Origin: Incurvaria masculella
Taxonomy: Eukaryota > Arthropoda > Insecta > Lepidoptera > Incurvariidae
Direction of reading: 5' to 3'
Length of the DNA stretch: 64,000 nt
Assembly: GCA_946894095.1 (NCBI GenBank)
Contig: OX335641.1
Coordinates: 5,722,501-5,786,500 of the forward strand
Position numbers and translations under genes: made by a program. Below are positions 59,601-64,000 of this stretch, in pieces. Each line of letters starts with the position of its first letter. The first letter of the stretch is position 1. The notes under the pieces are model-generated. The model had not been told where the DNA came from and ran no database searches. It was given only the letters and a program-made list of their open reading frames with translations.

Positions 59601-61947
59601 GCACACCCACCAGTCAGTATATAATTTTGTACGTTTTGTTATGTATCAGATTGCAGATGGCTAATCCACACCTACAGTCATATTAGCCCAACACACCTCA
59701 TGGGATTTAGGTGCCATGCCAGGACCGTCCTTGCATTTAAACGGGTACACTAAGCTGGATAGAAAAAATTTGATGATTTTCGCCGCTTCATCATTTCATT
59801 CAATTCATTCGATCGTAACGACCCAGATGCCATTCTACATATCACCTGGTAAGTAACGACAAAAAAGTCCACAAACACGTCATGCACGTAAAGAAGGGGA
59901 ACCACTTGTATCACTACATAGGATAAAACAAAGTCGCTTTCTCTGTCCCTATATCACTATATCCCTATGTACGCTTAAATCTTTAAAACTACGCAACGGA
60001 TTTTGATGCGGTTTTTTTTAATAGATAGAGTGATTCAAGAGGAAGGTTTTATATGTATAATAACATCCATTAAATATTGGAGAAATACTGTTATTTTTGA
60101 GGTTTCCAATGTGATGTCGTAAAAAAATATTTTTTTTCCGCTTACATTGCAAACGCAGGCTGAATCCTACGAGATTTATCAAAATAATGTACAGTATTGT
60201 ATACATTGAAAAGGTCTACAGAAAACTCCGCGATGGTATATGTCTATCTCTTATGGATATCCCACAATAACATTTTTTTCTCATTTACTTTTTACGACTA
60301 ATAATGGCTAATTTTCGAAGCGATTTTAACCAATACAGCATTAATCCTTATCCAATTAAATACCTTAAATACATTGTTGATTTAATGTAGATCTATACGG
60401 CCCTTTACAGCATATGATTTAAATGAATATTTTCGAAGATGTTATAGATTTAAAAATTGCGGGATGTAGTGTTTGCGGCGGTACCGGCCGGCCGGGGCGG
60501 CGGGAGCGTGACTCGGAGGCCGCGGTTCTCCCTATAGCACTTTGAATTTATTATTTCTCTAATATCTAATAATCATGTAATAATAATATCTAAGTTTTTT
60601 TTATTTCAAACTAGCGGCCCGCTCCGGCTTCGCACGGGTATGAAATATATCTGAATGGCTCCCGCCGCCCCTCCGGCCGGTACCGCCGCAAACGCTACGT
60701 CCCGCAATTTTTAAATCTGTAATATCTTCGAAAATATTTATTTAAATCATATGCTGTAATGGGCCATATAGATCTATATTAAATCAACAATGTATTAAGA
60801 TATTTAATTGGATAAGGATTAATGCTGTATTGGTTAAAATCGCTTGGAAAATTAGCCATAATTTGTCGTAAAAAGTAAATGACAATAAAATGTTATTGTG
60901 GGATATCCATAAGAGATAGAAATATACCATCGCGGAGTTTTCTGTAGACCTTTTCAATGTATACAATACTGTACATTATTTTGATAAATCTCGTAGGATT
61001 CAGCCTGCGTTTGCAATGTAAGCGGAAAAAAAATATTTTTTTACGACATCACATTGGAAACCTCAAAAATAACAGTACTCACAGTCACGCCCCAAGGTGT
61101 AGGCAGAGCTGATAGAGCACCTTTACAGATATACATAATATTCACACATACACGATTACAGGATATACATCTTCGTCAATCTAGTCACATTATGTTCATC
61201 CAAGACGACCGGTACAAAAGTACTCAGAAATGTGTCCGCACTGTAAAGAGATGTCATTCTATCATCAGTCATTCGCTCCAAATGTCAAATACATCTCAAC
61301 ATGCCTTTCTCATGCTGAGATTCATAGACGTTACTCGTACTTGGCTGAGCCAAAGTATGGCTTCCGATTGTCAAATTTAACATTCGGTCCATACAATTTA
61401 TGTCAAAACCGACAGTCGAAAGACATACTTTGGCACAGCTAAGTACGAGTAACGACTATGAATCTCAGCATCAATGGGCTTGTAGAGATGAATTTATATA
61501 TCAATTCATTATTTTAAAAATAGCTGTCTGCTCAACTTAATAATGTGTTAAAGGAAGTACACAAGTACATGGCGTCACTTTACTTTTTTTATTTCTGACT
61601 CTTGCCGGGCGCACATTGTTTGGATGATTATATTATAGTAATCATGTTCCGTGTGTGTGTTCTGTGGGTGTGGGGTGCAAGGAAACTTTAGCACTGCCAA
61701 AGTTAGGGAAGTTTAAAATTCATGGTAATGTTTTGTTTTCTTTCGAAAAAGTCTTAGTTGATGTATTTAAATTAAAATAAAATTGTTAATTGATCATGCT
61801 TTGACAAAGCTTTTTTGCTTTCTCAAAGTATCTGCCAATATTATCACGTTTCACATAGAAAAAAACATAAAATAAATAAAATTTTCAGACGTTAATTCCC
61901 CGATGGTGTCGGCCGCAAGCCTCCAGCCCTCGTCTACGGCCAGCTAG
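20571..61947 (+). CDS. cic: capicua, long isoform (HMG-box transcriptional repressor), 29 coding exons
   Basis: Coding exons: 20571-20669, 28954-29571, 30613-30759, 31474-31672, 32544-32643, 35233-35454, 35992-36282, 42812-42917, 43374-44570, 45021-45104, 45643-45742, 46188-46385, 47297-47445, 47669-47848, 48500-48601, 49182-49298, 50462-50622, 50848-50984, 51284-51454, 52014-52199, 52645-52788, 53575-53662, 54100-54266, 54495-54681, 55357-55496, 56153-56332, 58215-58414, 59492-59612, 61889-61947. All junctions are GT-AG and phases agree throughout (about 1949 aa). Layout: Tudor-like N-terminus, Cys-rich segment, heptad arrays, [13 protein letters not shown] box (about residues 1171-1245), C1 near the end. 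Known role: nuclear repressor of RTK target genes, binding TGAATGAA-like sites with HMG box plus C1 and relieved by ERK phosphorylation. The N-terminal start is the weakest part. Confidence 0.93.
22120..22720 (-). mobile_element. LINE RT fragment
   Basis: Minus strand reads [19 protein letters not shown], later [28 protein letters not shown]: the C-terminal region of a jockey-type reverse transcriptase, broken. Confidence 0.65.
22847..23010 (+). mobile_element. LINE RT fragment
   Basis: [20 protein letters not shown] then [12 protein letters not shown]: same family as the 24382 fragment ([15 protein letters not shown]). Confidence 0.7.
23984..24246. mobile_element. GGGTTCCGTACC MITE
   Basis: Left AGGGTTCCGTACCCAAAGCG, right GGTACGGAACCCTTCGTGTG. 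Middle holds CTGTATCTCATGAACAGTA and a palindrome AACACAAAGGGGGACCCCCC. A very common pattern in lepidopteran genomes. Confidence 0.8.
24256..25390 (-). mobile_element. CR1/Kiri-like LINE fragment
   Basis: A 247-codon open frame (25125-24382) reads [66 protein letters not shown] sequence continues to about 25390 with breaks. TTTA tail at 24256-24280. Confidence 0.8.
26060..26670 (+). mobile_element. CR1/Kiri-like LINE fragment
   Basis: [39 protein letters not shown], then after a break [24 protein letters not shown] tail at 26659-26678. Same family as 24256-25390, opposite strand. Confidence 0.78.
27870..28060 (-). mobile_element. SINE copy
   Basis: TTAGGTGCCATGCCAGTACC, GAATGGAAAACACAGAACCG, ATCCAATGTGATGATATC. 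Confidence 0.6.
28555..28790 (+). mobile_element. SINE copy
   Basis: TAGTAGGTGGTTGATTCC, GAACGATGGTCAAAGCGGCA, TTTCCATTTAGTTCAATG; + orientation. Confidence 0.6.
28954..29571 (+). CDS. cic: cic exon 2: Tudor-like N-terminal domain
   Basis: Starts [16 protein letters not shown] and includes a basic [12 protein letters not shown] stretch. Then follows [20 protein letters not shown] and [19 protein letters not shown], matching the N-terminal domain of the long vertebrate CIC isoform (YDLRxLRxQRVLARR...LPAVVRQ). In-frame ATG at 29035 is a second possible start. Donor GTGAGT; phase 0. Confidence 0.9.
29725..29920 (+). mobile_element. LINE 3' end fragment
   Basis: [20 protein letters not shown] then [21 protein letters not shown]-terminus of an RT protein in intron 2. 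Confidence 0.7.
30048..30512. mobile_element. MITE, long copy of the 12668 family
   Basis: Left ATGTTTGAAAAATGTTATGG, right GTAACATTTTTCAAACATGT then CTAACGACCGCAGTAATCTC. CCATGAAGTGGA occurs on both sides (about 30038 and 30522), a candidate target duplication. Confidence 0.65.
30613..30759 (+). CDS. cic: cic exon 3
   Basis: Encodes [20 protein letters not shown] then [12 protein letters not shown]. It corresponds to the R-x-S-L-R-L-L-R-P-P-W region of long CIC. Acceptor CCCCTCAG, donor GTAAAT, phase 0. Confidence 0.88.
30918..31200 (-). mobile_element. tRNA-derived SINE copy
   Basis: GGACATGGATGGCTAATACC, GGGAACTAGGTGCCATGCCA, CATCGTTCATCCAATGCGAT, ACCACCTAGTAAG. Best-preserved body copy. 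Confidence 0.7.
31474..31672 (+). CDS. cic: cic exon 4
   Basis: [13 protein letters not shown], a Gly run, then [20 protein letters not shown] and FPADPSHI. Ends in phase 1 (donor GTACGC). Confidence 0.87.
32143..32308. repeat. MITE, copy B
   Basis: Matches 16470-16632 closely (TATGGAAGGAACTCTATGCG, GTTCACTAAAAGTGACGTGT). Confidence 0.65.
32544..32643 (+). CDS. cic: cic exon 5
   Basis: Small exon found from phase: acceptor TCTGTCTGCAG, reads [20 protein letters not shown] then [14 protein letters not shown], donor GTAACA. It takes phase 1 from exon 4 and gives phase 2, which exon 6 needs with its better acceptor (TTCAG, 35232). It corresponds to the Ser-rich stretch before the KYKKGD segment in long CIC. 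Confidence 0.82.
33344..35122 (-). mobile_element. Jockey-like LINE fragment, split by a MITE
   Basis: Minus strand: [72 protein letters not shown], break at the MITE, then [20 protein letters not shown] and [20 protein letters not shown]. 3' tail of TTTA units at 33344-33375. 5' truncated at about 35122, close to cic exon 6. Confidence 0.85.
34105..34646 (+). mobile_element. TTAA-site MITE, copy 4 (542 bp)
   Basis: GGTGGCCCAACCCGGCGGCC to GGGTTGGGCCACC; TTAA at 34101-34104 and 34647-34650. Inserted in the LINE fragment. Confidence 0.93.
35233..35454 (+). CDS. cic: cic exon 6: conserved Cys-rich segment
   Basis: [20 protein letters not shown], then [18 protein letters not shown] and [17 protein letters not shown]. 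This is one of the most conserved CIC segments ([12 protein letters not shown]...[13 protein letters not shown]). Donor GTGAGT, phase 2. Its 3' part is repeated three times downstream. Confidence 0.95.
35455..35965 (+). repeat. Three degenerate tandem copies of the cic Cys-rich exon
   Basis: Period is 168 bp: copy ends at 35622 and 35790 repeat the exon end at 35454. Copies begin with the first bases of the intron (GTGAGTC, then GTGACATCAAATT), followed by exon bases for [20 protein letters not shown] through the CACAG/GTGAGT donor. Copies 2 and 3 are nearly identical to the exon; copy 4 is diverged and joins a stretch (35916-35957) resembling exon 7 (GGAGGCGGCCAACATGCTC). Reading on from the exon meets TGA at once, so the copies are not a simple exon extension. 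Confidence 0.9.
35992..36282 (+). CDS. cic: cic exon 7
   Basis: [20 protein letters not shown] then [20 protein letters not shown] and [10 protein letters not shown]. Corresponds to the [21 protein letters not shown] segment of CIC. Phase 2 in and out. Confidence 0.95.
36283..36760 (+). repeat. Dispersed repeat after exon 7, paralogue of 46430-47160
   Basis: Shares CCTAGCATAGCGCGCTG, a CCACTACCGCTAG stretch, CCCACTGATTGTT and GACTCTRTATG with the sequence after exon 12. Here it lacks the MITE present at 46969-47134. Confidence 0.6.
37071..38390 (+). CDS. LINE ORF1 (gag-like, zinc knuckles)
   Basis: About 439 aa from the ATG at 37071 ([14 protein letters not shown]). The acidic N-terminus is followed by three Cys knuckles: [26 protein letters not shown] and [16 protein letters not shown] Pro/Ser-rich tail follows. 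The protein is expected to bind the element RNA. Intact. Confidence 0.9.
   Translation: MSENVDCGETGGESDSDVGDLVDVPVENIVTEQLEWDDMAIIVEAREKRARQDSEEEDGGDFELVRSNKPKRVNRMNSTEAPQGKLEVYLSSKSKLPKQIGLAKLLQNIPGVSKIKYLTQWKAIVYFDTQEGVRRILETEALVKQGISCSRTTEVQNSYGTVRNIDMDIEDKDLMEIFKSDQGEIVSIKRLNMRTEPGKWVKSEAVRVCFRGPRLPPYIVVYGTRCSVEPFVFSVTQCSGCWRFGHTVKVCPSNTKTCPKCGGKHENCVAMEFKCVNCKGEHMALDKSCPLFLKEKQLRQIMSHNNVTYKTAIQMYISQSTPEVAPTTSEVVPDQQQPAQPASVPFPSLSRSYAAACASERPKEDALRKTASSSHPHETFSPPARPRRSDFGRKSPSPQRIQAQNMPTTSKQPTQNEETIPHATQKERAQVHCEKYSIV
38524..42231 (+). pseudogene. LINE ORF2: endonuclease-RT-RNase H with one in-frame stop
   Basis: APE-type endonuclease at the start ([35 protein letters not shown]). The reverse transcriptase has [25 protein letters not shown] and YADDFIFF. 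RNase H begins near 41362 ([12 protein letters not shown]), then [11 protein letters not shown] and [19 protein letters not shown] single TAA at 40294-40296 lies between RT motifs A and B; the frame is the same on both sides (about 1235 codons in all). Downstream is a CCHC-like [17 protein letters not shown]. As it stands the full protein cannot be made without readthrough. Confidence 0.9.
42812..42917 (+). CDS. cic: cic exon 8
   Basis: [18 protein letters not shown], then [12 protein letters not shown]. Acceptor TTCTGACAG, donor GTACAA; completes a codon with one base and leaves phase 0. Confidence 0.85.
43374..44570 (+). CDS. cic: cic exon 9: large exon with two heptad-repeat arrays
   Basis: A 399-codon exon. 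At 43494-43745 twelve 7-residue units of the form Q-N/S-R-G-L/I-D/E-x run end to end. At 43872-44078 ten units of G-N-S-L-N-L-Q follow (one is 6 residues). The rest is more usual CIC-like sequence: [48 protein letters not shown]. Donor GTTTGT, phase 0. I do not know the arrays from fly or human CIC. Confidence 0.9.
43494..43745 (+). repeat. In-frame heptad array 1 (QNRGLDL type)
   Basis: Twelve units, for example [14 protein letters not shown] and [14 protein letters not shown]. Hydrophobic residues fall at unit positions 5 and 7, unlike the 3/4 spacing of a coiled coil. Confidence 0.9.
43872..44078 (+). repeat. In-frame heptad array 2 (GNSLNLQ type)
   Basis: Ten units; the DNA unit is 21 bp (AACAGTCTCAACCTCCAAGGG-like). 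Alternating N-x-L-x-L resembles beta-solenoid repeats, which is only a suggestion. Confidence 0.92.
44571..44730. repeat. Dispersed repeat after exon 9
   Basis: Sequence around 44600-44720 (GCGAGGCGACGTATATTTGG) is related, in reverse, to 30775-30890 just after exon 3. Both start close to a cic donor site. Confidence 0.5.
45021..45104 (+). CDS. cic: cic exon 10
   Basis: [28 protein letters not shown]. Acceptor TTCTTTACAG, donor GTGAGT, phase 0 both sides. Confidence 0.82.
45185..45480 (+). mobile_element. tRNA-derived SINE, near full length
   Basis: The head has an A-box-like TGGTGTAGGGGC and a B box GGTTCAAATCC, followed by the family body (CTAGGTGGTAGGGTCAAGCC, GCATTGGATGAAACTATGG). Confidence 0.75.
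45643..45742 (+). CDS. cic: cic exon 11
   Basis: [20 protein letters not shown] then [13 protein letters not shown]. Matches the P-x-x-L-L-P-V-L-x-P region before FPW in CIC. Its acceptor lies at the end of SINE-like sequence. Ends in phase 1. Confidence 0.88.
45870..46060 (+). mobile_element. RTE-type LINE 3' end
   Basis: Reads [20 protein letters not shown] then [16 protein letters not shown] and a stop, followed by a GAA microsatellite tail. Typical C-terminus of RTE-clade reverse transcriptase proteins. Confidence 0.8.
46188..46385 (+). CDS. cic: cic exon 12: [10 protein letters not shown] segment and TPH repeats
   Basis: [20 protein letters not shown], a Pro run, then about seven TPH triplets and [11 protein letters not shown]. 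The FPW segment is a CIC hallmark. The TPH run gives a row of T-P sites. Phase 1 in and out. Confidence 0.93.
46969..47134. mobile_element. 166-bp MITE with CTATG target duplication
   Basis: Ends are GCTGAGATAAATAGTCGT and its complement; long arms extend to AAAGTACTTTGTGACGTCA-like sequence. CTATG occurs on both sides (46964-46968, 47135-47139). A paralogous site near 36745 lacks the insertion. Confidence 0.85.
47297..47445 (+). CDS. cic: cic exon 13
   Basis: [20 protein letters not shown] then [20 protein letters not shown]. Matches the DDD-F and RTQSLSALP stretch before the HMG box. Donor GTTCAT; phase 0 out. Confidence 0.9.
47669..47848 (+). CDS. cic: cic exon 14: HMG box
   Basis: [60 protein letters not shown]. 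This is the DNA-binding HMG box of capicua, almost identical to the fly and human sequence. Acceptor GATTGCAG, donor GTTTGT, 60 codons, phase 0. Confidence 0.98.
47897..47953 (+). pseudogene. Partial copy of the HMG-box exon in the following intron
   Basis: 57 bases match 47735-47791. They would read [19 protein letters not shown] against [19 protein letters not shown] in the exon. No splice donor follows. Confidence 0.9.
48076..48276 (+). mobile_element. TTAA-site MITE, copy 2 (short form)
   Basis: TTAA at 48072-48075 and 48277-48280. Starts TGTGGCCCTTCCCG, ends GGGAAGGCCCACC. 201 bp: ends kept, middle deleted relative to the 542-bp copies. Confidence 0.85.
48500..48601 (+). CDS. cic: cic exon 15: end of HMG box
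   Basis: [20 protein letters not shown] then [14 protein letters not shown]. Completes the HMG box and its basic tail. Phase 0. Confidence 0.97.
49105..49151. repeat. 21-bp perfect hairpin upstream of exon 16
   Basis: Arms AATCACCCTAATTGAATGGG(T) and its exact complement, separated by five bases (CATGT), 30 bases before the exon 16 acceptor. Confidence 0.85.
49182..49298 (+). CDS. cic: cic exon 16
   Basis: [20 protein letters not shown] then [10 protein letters not shown]. The end matches the SDEERM-VICE junction of CIC. Acceptor GTCTCTTGTAG, donor GTCAGC, phase 0. Confidence 0.9.
49480..49830 (-). mobile_element. tRNA-derived SINE copy
   Basis: Body GGTGCCACGCCAGG and CCAATGCGATGGTACCAACC; at 49760-49830 the reversed tRNA-like head (GAATTGAACCCGGGCC, TAGGCTACGAGCCGG). 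Confidence 0.7.
49873..50280 (-). mobile_element. LINE 3' end fragment
   Basis: Minus strand reads [20 protein letters not shown] then [14 protein letters not shown], the usual end of jockey/CR1-type RT proteins. An ATTTC microsatellite tail lies at 49873-49900. Confidence 0.7.
50462..50622 (+). CDS. cic: cic exon 17
   Basis: [41 protein letters not shown]. Matches VICEE...DIDLKCKERVTDSES of CIC. Ends in phase 2. Confidence 0.95.
50848..50984 (+). CDS. cic: cic exon 18
   Basis: [20 protein letters not shown], then [17 protein letters not shown]. Acceptor TGTGAACAG, donor GTTCCC, phase 2 in, phase 1 out. Confidence 0.87.
51284..51454 (+). CDS. cic: cic exon 19
   Basis: [20 protein letters not shown], then [20 protein letters not shown] and PHSSPQSH. 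Phase 1 in and out, donor GTACAC. Confidence 0.87.
51461..51610 (+). pseudogene. Degenerate copy of exon 19 in the following intron
   Basis: Shares GGCTGATGA, GGGCAG(C/T)T(C/G)GCCAGCC, AACTCTCAGAGACTCGCCAA and GGGCAGGGCATCTCCATC with exon 19. No matching donor at the end. Confidence 0.85.
52014..52199 (+). CDS. cic: cic exon 20
   Basis: [20 protein letters not shown], then [20 protein letters not shown] and SDNNMS. Phase 1 in and out; donor GTTCGT. Confidence 0.86.
52645..52788 (+). CDS. cic: cic exon 21
   Basis: [20 protein letters not shown], then [15 protein letters not shown]. Acceptor GGTTTGCAG, donor GTGAGA, phase 1. Confidence 0.87.
53575..53662 (+). CDS. cic: cic exon 22
   Basis: [20 protein letters not shown] then NHTTFRTN. 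Acceptor TTCTGTTACAG, donor GTAAGT, phase 2 out. Confidence 0.83.
54100..54266 (+). CDS. cic: cic exon 23: conserved APTPAQLG segment
   Basis: An Ala/Gly/Glu-rich start, then [20 protein letters not shown] and LSR. This looks like the conserved C2-type region linked to ERK docking in Drosophila Cic; that assignment is inference. Phase 1 out. Confidence 0.88.
54495..54681 (+). CDS. cic: cic exon 24
   Basis: [20 protein letters not shown], then [35 protein letters not shown]. Several S/T-P sites. Donor GTCAGT, phase 2. Confidence 0.9.
54750..54965 (+). pseudogene. Two degenerate copies of exon 24 in the following intron
   Basis: Copy 1 (about 54758-54850): CCGATGAGCCGCTGCC to GCCGGGACAAGTCAGTGCCT, including the donor. 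Copy 2 (about 54860-54960): GCTCGGCAGCC, AAGAAGAGCC, TTCCGGCGCGCGACCGAGGA. Both are frameshifted relative to the exon. Confidence 0.88.
55357..55496 (+). CDS. cic: cic exon 25
   Basis: [20 protein letters not shown], then [12 protein letters not shown]. Matches the VLxEVDFEERFxELPEFRP segment of CIC. Acceptor TTTCTCCTCAG, donor GTGAGC. Confidence 0.95.
56153..56332 (+). CDS. cic: cic exon 26
   Basis: An Ala run, then [20 protein letters not shown] and [12 protein letters not shown]. Phase 1 in and out; donor GTATGT. Confidence 0.9.
56920..57030 (+). mobile_element. LINE 3' remnant
   Basis: Reads NRVVDS, a stop, then [20 protein letters not shown]. Same family type as the fragment at 24382-25125 ([14 protein letters not shown]). 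Confidence 0.65.
57112..57896. mobile_element. PIF/Harbinger-like MITE interrupted by a TTAA MITE
   Basis: Ends GGGCCAGTATTTCAATCGTC and, reversed, GGGCCGGTATTTCAATCGTC, flanked by TAA on both sides (57109-57111, 57897-57899). Arms are over 50 bp. Without the insertion at 57155-57696 it would be about 240 bp. Confidence 0.8.
57155..57696 (-). mobile_element. TTAA-site MITE, copy 3 (542 bp)
   Basis: GGTGGCCCAACCCG at one end, CGGGTTGGGCCACC at the other, TTAA at 57151-57154 and 57697-57700. Same length as the 34105 copy but opposite orientation. Confidence 0.92.
58215..58414 (+). CDS. cic: cic exon 27: Gly/Ala-rich stretch and start of C1 motif
   Basis: [16 protein letters not shown], an Ala/Gly run, then [20 protein letters not shown] and [12 protein letters not shown]. 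Matches LDQRRxLVMQLFQDHGFFPS-QAT of CIC. Phase 0 out. Confidence 0.97.
58436..58535 (-). mobile_element. SINE fragment
   Basis: Starts GACATGGATGGCTGATACC, then ATGGGAACTAGGTGCCATGC; same family as 30918-31150. Confidence 0.6.
59492..59612 (+). CDS. cic: cic exon 28: C1 motif
   Basis: [20 protein letters not shown] then [20 protein letters not shown]. The C1 motif ([19 protein letters not shown]) contacts DNA together with the HMG box in capicua. Phase 1 out, donor GTCAGT. Confidence 0.97.
59652..59850 (-). mobile_element. SINE copy
   Basis: GATGGCTAATCCACACCTAC, CATGGGATTTAGGTGCCATG, then a degraded body. Confidence 0.6.
60086..60507 (+). repeat. Large inverted repeat, left arm
   Basis: TACTGTTATTTTTGAGGTTT to CGGCGGGAGC. 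Upstream (59930-60085) the dispersed element continues (AAAACTACGCAACGGATTTT). Confidence 0.9.
60658..61077 (-). repeat. Large inverted repeat, right arm
   Basis: Complement of the left arm with few differences; 150 bases lie between the arms, including CTAGCGGCCCGCTCCGGCTT. Confidence 0.9.
61312..61472. mobile_element. Foldback MITE
   Basis: Ends GCTGAGATTCATAGACGTTA and its complement; arms of about 60 bases, related at the tips to the MITE at 46969. Confidence 0.75.
61889..61947 (+). CDS. cic: cic exon 29: C-terminus
   Basis: [19 protein letters not shown] and TAG at 61945-61947. Acceptor AATTTTCAG; completes the phase 1 codon from exon 28. Confidence 0.85.
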
Positions 61948-62890
61948 CCCCGTGGCATCGTCCTCTCGGTAGTGGCTCGTCCAGTATGATAGCGCCGCGT
62001 CCCGCCGACCGCTGCCCCCGCCAACCTTCGTTGGGACAGCTGACCAGCAGAGCAGATGTTGCCATGGTTTTTAAAAATAAGTGCTATCAGAACGGTAACG
62101 AATTTAAACTGCACGCAGTTCGAAAAGGTCCAGTCAAGTGTACGGACTATGTCCGCTCAGTTGTGAGAAACAAAACCCTTGCTGGAATCATGGGTTTTCT
62201 AAACAGATGTTGAGATAAAACGTTAAGTTTGTAAACGTGGTCTCTCAATTAGATGGTTTTTAGATTGAGTTATTTGTGTAACCAATATACTGTAAAAAGA
62301 CCATAAATGTCTGCCGTGTCTCTTTAAGAAATATTATGCAAAGATGAAACACTTATGAGGAATATATTACCAAGGAATATGCTATGTTAATTCTTGAAAA
62401 GATCTTTTAAATTATTAAAAAAAGGGTAAACTAAAAAAAAAACACTTTCTATGGAAACATGAATTTCTAGCCAATAAATGTACATACATACGGTGATTGG
62501 ACTGTTTCTTGTTATGGTTTAAATTTTAAACTTATGCCCTCTTGAATCACCTCCTGAAACTATGAGACCCTTTGTGAAATCACCTGTACACGAATATGAT
62601 TTCAACCCAAAGTCGAGTGCAGTCATAAAACTTTGCGAGCTACATAGCGAAGTCCTTTTCCTTGCCAAACCGTGACTTATCCATAAAATCGATGTTGATT
62701 GTTATCACAGTGCGAGAAAACACAGCATGTTCTACTGATAAAAATATTTATTATTCATATGGACTTTAATTAAATATTTATCAGAATATTATTGTAACTT
62801 ATAGTTGTTATGTTGTGTGGGTGCTCTTTTTACACTTGTGATGTCCAATTTCATTATGTCTATGTATGAATAAACATGTCACTATTTGTG
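61948..62890 (+). other. cic 3' UTR (end uncertain)
   Basis: AATAAA occurs at 62473-62478 and 62869-62874; either could direct polyadenylation. No further ORF of note. Confidence 0.5.
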
Positions 62891-64000
62891 AAACATATTG
62901 AATATTTGACTCTATAAGTTTCACAAAAACGATCTGTTTGAATGTTCATTTCATAGTGCCCCTTTTCATCACGTGCTGGTGTTACAAGCTCATCTATCCC
63001 AGTTATCATTATGACATTCATACTTCAATGAATCTGTCGGCAAACTAATAGGCGAAAATGTGTATCGACGTCATGTGAGAATTATATATGTTGTCACATG
63101 GGGCCTGTGTTCAGTGTTAGTTTAGCAGGTACGTTAATTTCAGCGGTTGATTTTGGTGGTAAAAAGGACGAAAATTTGGCTTTACCATTGTAAAAAACAA
63201 ATGTTTACCTACATCAAGCTCCTGAAGTAGTAAGTGTACTGAATTTCTTCGGAACATTACCCAACTATAGTAAGGATACCAAGAAGTGCCAATGTTGAGG
63301 AATTCATTTTATAAAGTGTGGGTAAAACGTAATGAATTAAGTGCCATCTTAAATGTACCAAGCGATTTGACCTCTGGAACTTAAGTTGTGTTTCAATGTA
63401 TTGACAATGACCGAATAGACAATATTCCGTGAAATCGCTGAATGGTGTGTTTTTAATGCTTCATCTTTGCAATAAGACATTTTTATGAGCTGATAAACCT
63501 TAATATGGACAGTGGAATGTGTTTTGTAGTTAGCCAAAATGTTTACCATTTTCCATAGACATGTTTATGTTTATGATGGTTGATGTTATTGCAGGTATTA
63601 TAAAATATATTTGGTAAATGTCACATTTTGCATGCCTGCAATAACAATGAAATGAACTTATCACGTTTAGAGGTCAGAGCAAACGCCGAGGTTTGTCTGC
63701 CAAAGTTAATAGGTTTTAATACACCCTACATCGTAAATATAATAAAGTTAAAAGTTGAACACTTAGCTATATGGAACACTGCAATATATTCAAGAGCACA
63801 ATCTTATAAATGTGTAGTATTGATATACATTGTCGAGTTCATTGACTTTGTGTTGCTGTTAGAAAAAACGAATCTATTAATTGAATCCATCATTCCTAGC
63901 TTGAAAAATGGATGACCTTTTTTTTAACAAATACTTAATTTTTCGATAGTGTATTCTCAAAAAGTTTAGATTTGAAGAAATCTTACATAAATATCTAGTG
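62891..64000. other. Gene-free AT-rich DNA
   Basis: No exon, repeat family or RNA gene recognised. Confidence 0.4.

Noticed and set aside
1..64000. CRISPR arrays, bacterial operons or phage genes
   Set aside because: Spliced insect genes and eukaryotic transposons throughout; no regularly spaced repeats with unique spacers.

Overview
The window comes from an insect nuclear genome, almost certainly a moth or butterfly. It is AT-rich, with GC-rich coding exons separated by long introns full of small transposons. One dispersed repeat has GGGTTCCGTACC/GGTACGGAACCC ends, a pattern I know from lepidopteran genomes. Two genes can be supported, both on the + strand.

(1) Positions 842-5894 hold a three-exon Tctex-type dynein light chain (Dynlt1 / Drosophila Dlc90F type, 116 aa). 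Its second intron carries a foldback element and a 360-bp direct duplication. (2) Positions 20571-61947 hold the long form of capicua (cic), the HMG-box repressor that acts downstream of RTK/ERK signalling. I could assign 29 coding exons from splice sites and reading phase. Every junction keeps frame, and from exon 2 onward the exons give 1917 codons including the stop. In order they encode a Tudor-like N-terminal region, the conserved Cys-rich segment ([18 protein letters not shown]), a large exon with two unusual heptad arrays, the [10 protein letters not shown] segment, the HMG box, the [15 protein letters not shown] segment and the C-terminal C1 motif. The true start is uncertain. An ATG lies in exon 1 and a possible two-codon leader exon lies at 18170-18175.

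Most other sequence is mobile DNA. Between the genes (9309-11016) lies a deletion derivative of a Transib/RAG1-like transposon with 33-bp inverted ends, a 5-bp GC-rich target duplication and a heptamer-12-nonamer layout at each end. It sits in the last bases of a TTAA-site MITE. A full-length I-group LINE (36841-42328) occupies a cic intron. It has an exact target duplication, an intact first ORF and a single in-frame stop in the reverse transcriptase. Other LINE fragments, tRNA-derived SINEs, several MITE families, nested insertions, a mitochondrial ND5 fragment (15312-15414) and a 420-bp inverted repeat (60086-61077) fill the introns and intergenic DNA.

The most unusual pattern concerns cic itself. 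In four introns, degenerate partial copies of the exon just upstream follow that exon: the Cys-rich exon (three copies at a 168-bp period), the HMG-box exon, exon 19 and exon 24 (two copies). I know of no standard explanation for this.
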